64,000 nucleotides of DNA, taken from NCBI GenBank assembly GCA_027422505.1, contig JAPQWV010000334.1, positions 496,001 to 560,000 on the forward strand, given 5' to 3'. The notes beneath the pieces are model-generated. The model saw only the letters and a program-made list of their open reading frames with translations. It searched no databases and was not told where the DNA came from. The stretch is from Craterostigma plantagineum. Lineage: Eukaryota > Streptophyta > Magnoliopsida > Lamiales > Linderniaceae. Both the position numbers and the translations under genes were made by a program. Below are positions 34,060 to 43,968 of this stretch, one piece after another (the first letter of the stretch is position 1; each line of letters starts with the position of its first letter).

Positions 34060-36295
34060 TGTTGGGGATGTGCCCTCGGAATGCCATTCGAGGATGTAAT
34101 GAATAGGGCATGTATTTAATAATCGATGTATTTTCGCCTGTATTTGAATATTGTATTCTTATACTTGATAATGGAATTTATATTTTTATATTAATTCTTC
34201 AAAGGCATATTATTTATTTACCTATTAAGTCTCATTAGGCATCCGGTGAGATGGTAAATAAATAAAACCCATATATCGTAAGTATAGTCACTGATTCTCA
34301 TGGGATGAGAGAGGGGGCACCAGTGAGCTATTATTCTTCGATATTAAATTAGTCCATAAGTCTTAGACCTCAGTAGGGTGACTGAGCGTCAATTACGACT
34401 TATTTGTTGATGACTCTTAAATGGTTGTGCCAACCATTCGCTTGGAAAGCGGGAGGTCATAACATTGGTATGAGTTGAATCAGGGGATTAACTTGTACTT
34501 GGACACGACTCGTAATCGACAATCACATGGGCCTTATCATTACTCTGGGTAGTGCCAATGATTGATTGATTGACGATAGTAGTGTGCGTGGACCTTAGAC
34601 TGAAAGGTCTTTGACGGAGTTGACTTCGGGGTCTTGACTTGTCACTAGTTTGCTAGGCCCGCTTTGTTCGGTGATGAACATGGGTCGGCGGCGACATGTG
34701 GTCTTGACAACGAAGGGTACCTGCCGTGCTTAGACTAACGTGGGGGATTCACTGTCTCGTTAGTAACCGAGATATATGTCTTATGCATATTTGGGGACGG
34801 GAAATTACAAAGTCTTCGGCCGAAGCAATAAACTGACTCATGTGGGACGTGGAGAACAGTTTAGTAATTTCGCCAGTCACGAATTCGTCATAGTGTCGAG
34901 TCTAGTGAGTTTGACGTAACCATGACTCTCACTCGACCGGGACATTAGTGAAGGGTCTATACGTACGACGATAATCTATAGTCGGTTCGTAAATTACGAA
35001 GATCGTACTCAACACGGGATCTATTCGGTACCACGGGATTGGCTAGGTGCTTACCGAATTCTTGGATTCCTCCCTTGCCGGGTTGAGACGAACCAAGAGA
35101 GTCGGGCTTAAAAAGGATCACCGAGACAGTATCTACTAATATGAGATGTAAATTAATTTAACGGTCTTAGAGACGTTAATAAAATACTAAATATATGTTT
35201 TAGAAACTATATTTACATGGACGGATATTTACGGAACGATAATGGTAAGAGTTGAAGTGTAAATAAGGTTCACAATGACAAGCAAGGCTTGTCACGGTTG
35301 TGAAGCCCATCTGCAAAGTTGCAGTAGCTTCAAAAATTCATATCTCACAATCTAGACCTCGGATTGAGAATCCCTTTGGTCAGAATCAAGATTGATGAGT
35401 CTTTTAACTATGGTTAAAATTTCAGGTCAATCGGACATCGTTTACCCCTCGATCTGATCGAAATTCCAAACTGCCGCAAAGCTGTCAAAGAGTCACGGCC
35501 GTGAACACATTGCACGTGGCCGTGACGAGCGGCAGAGGCTGAGTTTTGACCTCGACATGGTCACGGCCGTGACCATTATGACCCAGGCCGTGAAGGGTGT
35601 TGTCACGGCCGTGAATAGGCTTGTTTCAGGCCGTGACGAGCGTCGGTTTGGCCAAATTTAATCCAAATCAAGTCCAAATTCATTCCTTGTTCTTACGTTA
35701 GACATGTGGGACATTATTAGGTCATTTAGTGACATAATAAAAGGGAATCTAACACCTTTTGAGTCATGTAGGACATGATCTCATTTGGATTAAGTTAAAA
35801 GTCATTTTCTTGGTTTGGAAATGGACTTTTAATATATTTTCTTAGAGAATTTCGTCCAGAACTTGAATTAAGCTCTTTCTCACTCTATCTTTGAGTTTTA
35901 GAGAGAAGTGAGAGCATTTAGGGTGATCTTTTAGAAATCCCTAAGTGTTTGTGAGTTTTAGAAATCACACACATACATACACATCTCTACACAACACTCC
36001 ACACCATCTCTAGCCATCCTTGGGGTGGTGTTGGTTTGTGGTACTTCACGGGGTCGGCGTGACTCTCTTCGGCACAGTTCGTGAGCTAGGGAGCTAAGGA
36101 TCTTCGCGACGAGGGTAATGTTCAAAACCTTAATACGTGTATACATGCGTGATTTTCTTTATATCGAGTTTGATCTTGTGGCGGGAACGAGGAAATTATT
36201 GAAATTCACTCGTTCCAACGGGGAACCTGGGAGACCCTTTCAATACTTCCGCTGCGTCCGGGGCAAGGCCTCGGGTCACCCGGGGTTTCCCAACA
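34060..36295 (+). repeat. 3' LTR of the copia element
   Basis: It is 2,236 bp, the same length as the 5' copy, with about 19 substitutions and no indel seen by eye. It ends CCCAACA, followed by the duplication ATAAG. Confidence 0.95.
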
Positions 36296-37259
36296 ATAAG
36301 GGCATCAACCCGACCATGAGGGCATCAACCCAACCATGGTATCCCCCGACGCGTCAACGTCGTTCGTATACTGGCGACGCATCAACGTCGCCGACGGCGC
36401 ATCAACGCCGTCTCGGTGCCCCGGAAGCCGCCACTTATCTTAACTAATAATGTCCTCTCCCATCTCGGCATTTAATTTTCGCTATTTGCGACATAATCAT
36501 GCACGCTCATCATTTCATTACCCCCAAATGTGTCGTGCATGCTCGTGCATATGCATAATGCATTAACGCCATAACGCTTACCGAAAGCATGCAACCATAT
36601 CATAAAAGTTCACATAAACACGTAAGCACCTTATCACGTAATCACATGAATTAAGCACATACACATATGTTACGTGTTGTAGTTGGATTTCCACTTACCT
36701 GGCGTCCGTAGATTTCTAGCTACTGGTTCGGTGAACTCCCCTAGTTCTTGACCTTAAGCAATAAACAATGGTATCAGTACTTTGTCCAATTACTTGGCTA
36801 GCTACTTCGCTAATTTTTAATACTTCGAACTAATTTTCGACTTATAGCTCGGGACACTTGTAAACCCGTGAATTCTACCTGACTCGTGAACTAATCCTAG
36901 CCTCATATGATTCGTGAACTTATATAGTTCACTAACTTGCTATTGACTCATGAGGTTACATCGCGAACTTATATAGTTCGTGAGGCGTATGAAATTTGTC
37001 CTTAAACTATTTGCTAGCCGGTCGAGTGAAATTCCTAAAATTTCGTCCTTTAAACCTGCCAAGGCTATAAAGTCAGTCCATAAATTATTTTAAATCAACT
37101 ACATAATTTTTCGTTCCAAAATTCTATCGAATGCAACGTCTACCTATACCGAAAATTGGCCCTGAGGACACCGATAGGCAAATTATGATCGGGCGTTGAA
37201 AGAGCCTATGCTCATTGGAATCGGAATATTTTTCTGATTAAATGGTGCGAAAATATTTT

Positions 37260-38060
37260 TTCCTTAAAACGTTTTTAACCTAAGGGGTTCAATTCGCGAT
37301 TTGTATGGAGTTCGCGAACTCCTCCTACTTCGCGAATTCCTTAAAACTAAGTTTGGATTCGTGATGTTCACAATTCGTGAAATATCCTACAAGTTCGCGA
37401 ACTCTATCTCACTTCTTTCTTATTCGCAAACACTTCTACTTCGCGAAGTCATCTCTTTCTTATACCTAGTTCGCAAAGCCTAACATGAATTGCGAAATCA
37501 TCTACTCTCTCACTCGGTTCGCAAATTGTTCGCTCAAGTTCGCCAAATAGGTTTTCGCGGCTTCAATTTGCCAAACGTCGTGTGTTCGTCAAATGGATTC
37601 GTCGAGTTCGCCAAGTTTTGCCGAGTTCGCAAAACACCGAGTTCGCCAATCATCAGGGTCGCGATCTTTGGATTCGCCAATTCCATTGGTTTCGCGAATT
37701 AGCCCAATTCGCCAATTTTTTTTTGGTTCGCAAATTGATGAGTTCGCCAATCTCAACCAATTCGCGAAGTGGCATGACCCGTGACCTCTCACGGATTCGC
37801 GAAACTGGTTTCGGGAAACACCACGTTCGCCATTTCCGTTCAGTTCGCAGAATTCCCCCGGCCCTGAGTTCGCGATCTGGGTTCGCGAATCTTCGCCCGG
37901 ATTCGCCAACTTCAACCCTTCAAGTTCGCGACCTGTTGAATCTCGTGAAGTTCCAATTTGCAAAACTTTAAGCGGTGACCTAGTTTCGCGGTACGAGTTC
38001 GCGAACCACTCTCTAGTTTCGCGAGCTTTGTATTTTACGAATCCAACCCCGCCAAACACT
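37260..38060. repeat. TTCGCGAA palindrome-rich tract
   Basis: About thirty copies of GTTCGCGAA, TTCGCCAA or TTCGCAAA occur in 800 bp, irregularly spaced. Several overlapping frames on both strands stay open only because of this repeat. It belongs to the inverted long LTR. Confidence 0.75.
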
Positions 38061-38925
38061 TCCTAATTCGCGAAATGCTTACTTTAAGGATCAAAAAGCT
38101 ATTTCTCTCAAGAACTCGTTCTTGATATGAACCCTTAAACCCTAAATTTTGAACTTAATAGAAACGCATGTTCAGACCTATTTTTCGTGCTTAATAAGTC
38201 CTAATCCTGTTAATCTAGACCTAGAACACTAAATCATGGCAAGAAAGTATACGTCTAAGGATTAAAATCGAATAAGCCTTAACAAACGAGTGTTCTCGTG
38301 CTTATATTCTTAAAATACACCTATCCTTTGGACAAAATGTAGAATTAGATGGTTATACCTCCTTCCAAGCTTGTCAAACTTTCAGCTCGACCTCCCTTTC
38401 ATCGCTAGCTTAGATTTTTCGTTTGGCTTTTCTTACAAGTGAAGATCTCGGACTTGAAATGGGTTTTAGATGATTGTTAACTTGTTAAATGGTGATGGTA
38501 TGACTCAAGGGACAAAATATCCCTTATTTTAAAGAAATTTGTCCCTAGCCATTTAATGTTTTGGGCTCAACCCTCAATTTAGCCCATTAGTGCTCCTAGT
38601 AAATTTCTGGGCCTAATTTTAATTTTTAGCCCAAACATTGTTCATGGCCCAAATTTCTTTAGCCTATCTTTCAAAAAGTCCTAAATAGATTAAGGTCAGT
38701 TGGTACAATTTAACTGTACCAAATTTCGTAAGATCACCTAAGCACGTAATTTACCACACGAAACTTCACGTAAGTCACATAAGCGCGAAATTAATGCATG
38801 AAAAGCACATAATCGTGGTCAACATTTGTGCAAATTTATTGGCCCTAATACTTACGAGGAACCTGGGTTCTACAGGAGGCAACCCAGGTATTTTCATTTA
38901 TGTCTTAGGCATTACCTTAAAAAAA

Positions 38926-39205
38926 ACGGTCACGGCCAACGGCTTAAGCCGTCACGGCTGTGACATACGCACATATGCCCACTGCCCACTGTCACGGCCA
39001 GACACATAAGTGTCACGGCCGTGACGTCCCCCAGAGCCCCCTCTGCCTCTTGTCACGGCCAATGGCTTAAGCCATCACGCCCGTGACATCCACGTGAATA
39101 ATTAAAAAAATCCCGTTTGTGTCACGGCCGTGACTACTGGCACGGCCTTCGCTGCCTCATGTCACGGCCAACACCTTTATAGGTCACGGCCGTGACCTAC
39201 ACGAT
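38926..39205 (-). repeat. inverted GTCACGGCC palindrome module array
   Basis: Inverted copies of the 46-47 bp module seen in the Athila and copia LTRs, for example 39041-39087 and 39151-39196. Each reads CTGCC, TGTCACGGCC, a variable 15-17 bp, then CACG-CCGTGAC. The array sits upstream of a CT-rich leader and the extra Athila ORF, where a promoter would be expected. Confidence 0.75.
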
Positions 39206-40009
39206 TTAAGAAGAAAAATTCAATTTTTTTCTTCTATTTCTCTCATTTCTCTCTTCCCTCTCTCTCTCCTTTTCCCGTCTCTCTCGCGACCTTTCCTCAT
39301 CCCACCACCATCGCCACCCAAAAACACCGACCACCGCCACCTAGCGCCGCCACCGTCCCTCGTATCCGGCGAACCACCACCTAAACATTACAGTTTCTCT
39401 CTAATCTTGTTAAAACCACCAGGTATGACATTCTTTTGCCCTATTTCGATTTAAATTTGAGGATCTCGTCGAAATTGTTAATCTTTGGATATGAACATGC
39501 TTTTATTTGGTTAGTACATGATAAAGTTATTATGGGCATGCTTAATTCGTTGCTTCGAACTACAAAATTTCGAATTATCGACGAACCCTAATTTCGAATT
39601 TGGGGATTTTCGAAATTGGGTCTAATTTGGTGTTGTTCTTGCTCTTTTATGATGATATACATGCTAATAACACCTTGGGTATGCTTAATTTCGTGATTTT
39701 ATTCATTAATTTCGGACTTTAGGACGAAGAACCATAAATTTGGGGATGCTTGAGAGTGTTTGGTGAAATTTACTGCTTTCTATCGTTGCGCCGCTTTGAT
39801 ATTACCCTATGAAGACTAAGGCATGCACTTAATCGGTCGATTATCCGGCTTAAATTGCAAATTCAAGTTTGTACGTTAAATGTTCGACAAAACGCCACAT
39901 TGAGCTTCTCGTCTGTTCTTGAGTGTGGCCTTTGTCGCTATTTTGGTTGAGTCGAACTGCTTGCAATTAATTGTTATTTCTTCGAGCTCACATTTTTCTT
40001 CCAGGTACT
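39206..40009 (+). promoter_or_regulatory. CT-rich leader with a probable 5'-UTR intron
   Basis: A TTCTCTCTC-rich stretch (39225-39290) passes into a CCACCACC-rich leader. A donor CCAG|GTATGA at 39421/39422 and an acceptor TTTTTCTTCCAG|GT at 40003/40004 would remove about 582 bp of T-rich DNA and place the leader 6 bp before an ATG at 40010. The arrangement looks like a plant 5' UTR with an intron feeding the extra ORF. It is inferred from splice-site consensus only. Confidence 0.45.
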
Positions 40010-40917
40010 ATGGGTAAAATCCGCTCCTCAGCCTCGCGTGACCCCGCTTCGCGTCCGCCCGTTCGTCAAAGGTGACGCGGGCCCCCGTCGACACTGCTAG
40101 AAGCCATTGGTCAATTCAATGACGAGGCTCAGACTGCACGCTACAACAGGCTGAAGGGGATGGAGTTCATCCTCATGGACCAGATCGACTACGATACGCT
40201 GGCGAAACACCACATCAATCAGCAGGTCGCGCAGTACCTCTCGCTCAGTGGATGGACTACTTTCGTCGGCATTGACGAACAGGCATACAAGGAACTCACC
40301 TTGGAGTTCCTTTCCACCTACTCCTTCGATGAATACGGCGACCGCACACTCAAATTTCGGGCATTCAACGAAGAGCACATAGTGACGGCCGACAACCTAT
40401 GCCATGCACTTGGAGTACCAGAGCCACACCCGCACCGGTCCTACGCGATCTACTTTGATCAACCGGGAGGTCGACAGGGTTGTTGGGCTGACATCGCTCG
40501 ACCAGGCAAAGCAGAATTCAGCTCGAAGACCTCGAAGGCGTCCGCGCTCAGGAGCCCAGGACTGCGTTACGTCCACCGCCTCCTCACGACCTCGCTCACA
40601 CCGAGGGCCGAATCGCACGGAGCGATCACCCTCCGTGACCTGACTAAGCTGCAGCGAGGCGAACGTGTCCATTTGGGACTGGTAGTGGCCCATGCCTTCA
40701 GTGGTCTGGCGGAAGCAAGAAGCCATGGCAAGATCGCCGTAGGAGCACTCATCACTAAGGTCGTCCGGGGACTACGCTTTTGGCCAGCGAACGCACACGA
40801 GATGGAGATAGTCGGCGGGCGCAACCCCTTGAACAAGGAGATGCTCATGAAGATGAAGATGCTCGTGAAGGCGCCCATCTGGACTCGCACGAACAAGGTG
40901 TACGTCTGGCACGAGAT
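40010..40917 (+). pseudogene. Athila extra ORF downstream of pol, 5' part
   Basis: From the ATG at 40010 (MGKIRSSASRD) the frame meets one TGA at 40073, then runs on. It reads ARYNRLKGMEFI, GWTTFVGIDEQAYKELTLEF, LKFRAFNEEHIVTADNLCHAL and RGLRFWPANAHEM. A GW....D...Y..LTLEF core followed by F...L...LC..LG is what I associate with the ATHILA ORF-1 family (PF03078), which lies after pol. Its function is unknown; the position has been called env-like, but no signal peptide or membrane segment is seen. The CACTA transposon interrupts it at 40918 and the frame continues at 47241. The interrupted ORF would be about 444 codons. Confidence 0.75.
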
Positions 40918-40986
40918 CACTAGTACATAAGATAGAATAGGCTACGCCACTATGGGCGTCTGTTGTAGTCAGGAATTTAGACTTTG

Positions 40987-41256
40987 GGCGACTGTTGTTA
41001 CCGTAACAGTCGCCAATTCCGTCCTACTTTTTATTATTTTTTTTATTTCAGTATTTGGCGACTGTTACTGCAAAAACAGTCGCCCATGATTCGCAATTGG
41101 CGACTGTTTATTTTTTAACAGTCGCCCATGTCCATTTATTTAATTTTTTTGAATATTTTTCGTTGATTTTCTTTTTTTTAACTTTTGGCGACTGTTTCTT
41201 TCTTAACAGTCGCCCATGTCCATTATTGGCGACTGTTACGTTCTACAACAGTCGCC
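40987..41256. repeat. left subterminal hairpin repeats of the CACTA element
   Basis: Five hairpins of GGCGACTGTT...AACAGTCGCC with loops of 8-10 bp lie at 40987-41014, 41057-41084, 41099-41126, 41187-41214 and 41228-41256. Subterminal repeats of this type bind the second CACTA protein (TNPA in En/Spm). Confidence 0.9.
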
Positions 41257-41289
41257 GATACTGTTAAAATTAAAACCCACGAACAGACT

Positions 41290-41760
41290 CATCACTGCCC
41301 CATCGAAGTCACAGCCCCATCACACAGCCCCATCGAACTCATCATAGCTCCAGCCGCCGTGCCTCGCCTGACCAGCCCAGCCCGTCGCAGCCCCGCCCAT
41401 CGCAGCCCAGCCCGTTGCAGCCCCGCCCGTCGCTGCCCCGCCCGTCGCAGCCACGCCTCGCAGTCACGCCTCGCAGCCCCTTCCTGCTTGGCCCGCGCCA
41501 CCACTCGCAGCCCAGCCCACTTTCGTCGTGCCCTCGCCGTCGCCGCCCAAGTTCGTCGTGCCCTCACCGCTCGTTGTCGCCGCCGCCCCTCACCAGCCGC
41601 CTCGTAGCCGCGCCGCACCCACCACTCGCGCCCACCAGTAGCTGTCGCCGCGCCACAAAACTCGCCGCCCCACCTTGCCTCCCCACCTCGCCGGGAGACC
41701 TCGCCGCCCCACGTCGCCGCCCCGCCCCTCTCAGCCGCAGCCGCAGGCCCAATTTAATAG
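41290..41760 (+). repeat. C-rich repeat tract in CACTA 5' region
   Basis: Imperfect repeats of CGTCGCAGCCC and CCCGCC (41360-41750) give long open frames of Pro/Arg/Ser-rich junk on both strands. I treat it as leader or filler DNA. The following 41760-42148 is AT-rich with no gene. Confidence 0.6.
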
Positions 41761-42148
41761 GTAGTATATTGTTTTGTAACCCTAATTTATTTAATTTGGG
41801 AATTTAGGTATGTTTTTTATTTCGGTTTCATATTGTGATTTAACGTTCGATTAATGTCCCATACTATGTTAGAAAATCATAATTGTTAAAAAGGAAAAGA
41901 AATTGAAACCCGACCCGATGGGTTCGATTGCCGGGTACCCTAGATTTTTGTGCTTGGATAGGTATTTTTGTGCTTCGTATTTGTTTGAAATTGCCTATGA
42001 TTTGTGAATTTATTATTCGTTAAGCTTATATATGTTCAAGGTTTGCTCATTTAGAGGAAAACCTTGAATGGTCCCATGGGACCGTTCTTAAACGTTCACT
42101 ATCGCTTTACGATATAAATTTATTTGTTATCTAACTTAGGTGGTTGAG

Positions 42149-43962
42149 ATGGATCGGGTTTGGATGTCTAGTAAGCGAACAACGGCCGAATATTTGAATG
42201 GTGTAGAAGTGTTTATGAATTGTGCAGAGCAAAATCGTAGAAAAATAGGCAATCCAAGATTTCATGTCCTTGTCGTAATTGTATTAACACAAAGTGGTGG
42301 AATAGTGAGATTGTTAGGGATCATCTGATAGTCTCGGGTTTTAAACCTGGTTATACAAATTGGATATGGCACGGTGAATCTGTAGCTGGTCGAGTGGATG
42401 AAGGATCTAGTACAAGAGTGCAAGACGAGGCAGATGTAGATGTTTTAGCTGATAGTTATTCATCTGATAATGATCGAATTGAGGACATGCTCCGTGATGT
42501 TCAAGAGGATTTCGATGAACGTCCTCCCATATTTGACAGTCTGCTTAGGGACAACAATATCCCCTTGTACAACGGATGTTCTAAATATACAAAATTGTCT
42601 GTTGTGTTCAAATTGTTGAACATTTAGGCTAAATTTGGGATTTCGGATAAATGTTTCTCAACACTCATAGAAACACTTGCCGATATGCTTCCCGATGGGA
42701 ATGAACTTCCGGTGTCAACTTACGATGCAAAGAAGCTGTTGTGCCCTTGGAACTTGCAGTACGAAAGAATACATGCGTGTCCCAACGACTGTGTGCTATA
42801 TAGAGGCGAGTATGAATCGGCTGATAAATGTCCGACATGTGACACTTGGCGTTACAAACGAAAGGATGAAGTCGGTGGGGCTCCTGCTAAGGTTCTATGG
42901 TATTTGCCGATAATACCTAGATTTAAGCGAATGTTCTCCAACGCCAATGATGCTAAAATGCTTAGATGGCATGATGAAGAAAGGAAAAAGGACGGAAATT
43001 TGAGACATCCAGCAGATTCTCCTCAATGGAGAAACATTGATTCGTTGTTTCCGACATTTGGAAATGATGCACGTAATTAAGACTTGGGCTTTGTACCGAT
43101 GGGATAAACCCATTCGGGGATTTGAGCAGCCGTCACAGCACTTGGCCGGTGCTGCTTTGTATATACAACCTCCCTCCCTGGCTTTCGATGAAAAGAAAGC
43201 ATATCATGCTTTCGTGTCTAATATCTGGTCCGAAACAACCTGGTAATGACATTGACGTATACTTGACTCCGTTAATTGAGGATCTAAAAATACTGTGGTT
43301 TGAAGGCGTCGAGGTGTAAGATGCATACGTGAAATCAAGATTTACGCTTCGGGCTATGATGTTTTGTACCATAAATGATTTTCCAGCTTACGGGAATTTG
43401 TCTGGCTATAGTGTGAAGGGCAAGAAAGCATGTCCGATTTGTGGGGATGATACAGATAGCCAATGATTGAACAATTGCAGAAAACACATTTACATGGGCC
43501 ATCGAAAATTCTTGTCGCGTACCCACGAATACCGAACGAAGAAAAAGCTGCTACCGCTGTTTAACGGGAAGAGCGAGCTTTCAAGGGCTAAATTACCGTT
43601 GAAAGGTACCGAAGTGAGTGACATCGTCGCAAACATTAATGTTCAGTTTGGTAAGAAGAGCAAACCATCAAAAGACGGTAGTGTTTGGAAAAAGCGTTCA
43701 ATATTTTGGGAGCTCCCTTATTGGAAAAACCTCGACGTGAGACATTGCATCGATGTGATGCATGTGGAGAAAAATGTTTGTGATAGTATTGTGGGAACTC
43801 TTTTGAATATGCCAGGTAAGACGAAAGACGGACTTAAAGCAAGACAAGATATGGTTGAACTTCGAATGAGGCCTGAACTAGCACCGATAGAACAAGGAAA
43901 GAGGACTTTTCTTCCACCGGCTTGCTTTACGCTGAGCAAGGCTGAGAAATTAAGTTTCTACG
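42149..43962 (+). pseudogene. CACTA tnp2 transposase, broken
   Basis: It starts at an ATG reading MDRVWM, like other TNP2 proteins. The N-terminal transposase-associated zinc-binding segment follows across a frameshift (42255-42400, ending YTNWIWHGES). The tnp2 core has PLYNGCSKYTKLS, then LPDGNELPVSTYDAKKLLCPW, YERIHACPNDCVLYRGEY, VLWYLPIIPRFKRMF and RWHDEERKKDG, and LRHPADSPQWRNID. After a stop at 43080 and further shifts it continues with GYSVKGKKACPICGDDT, HRKFLSRTHEYR and LPYWKNLDVRHCIDVMHVEK. It ends at LPPACFTLSKAEKLSF near 43955. The C-terminal DUF4218/DUF4216 regions normally following are absent; the next codons belong to a different gene. Stops and shifts make it inactive. Confidence 0.9.
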
Positions 43963-43968
43963 TGGAAG

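Larger units (their letters stand above)
26431..36295 (+). mobile_element. Ty1/copia retrotransposon, complete, 9,865 bp
   Basis: The element is flanked by ATAAG at 26426-26430 and 36296-36300 and has two LTRs of exactly 2,236 bp. It has an initiator-Met primer site, a 1.5-kb leader, one long gag-pol frame in the copia order (gag, protease, integrase, RT, RNase H) and a purine tract. By eye the LTRs differ at about 19 positions (roughly 0.85%), so it is the youngest layer in the nest. A single frameshift near the end of pol is the only obvious lesion, so it may recently have been active. Confidence 0.95.
25828..38874 (-). mobile_element. inverted long LTR (~3.2 kb) split by the copia element
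   Basis: With the copia insertion removed, 25828-26430 and 36301-38874 form about 3.2 kb of DNA. On the minus strand it runs from TGTAGAACCCAGG to TTGGGACA, so it is TG...CA bounded. Its minus strand has CTTACTGAGC...GCTCA followed by TGTGTTGTAGGTAC (about 26130-26200), matching the CTACTGGGC...GCTCA box and GTGTTGTAGGTAC of long LTRs A and B. It includes a GGGCATCAACCC repeat array around the copia site (26340-26425 and 36296-36420) and a TTCGCGAA palindrome-rich region at 37260-38060. No 5-bp duplication is visible, consistent with the deletion on its left. Confidence 0.55.

Noticed and set aside
37490..38059. Overlapping open frames on both strands at 37.5-38.1 kb
   Set aside because: They are sustained by the TTCGCGAA palindromic tract, which reads similarly in both directions.
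41185..41807. Pro/Arg/Ala-rich proteins on both strands
   Set aside because: They translate a C-rich simple repeat in the CACTA 5' region and have no domain.
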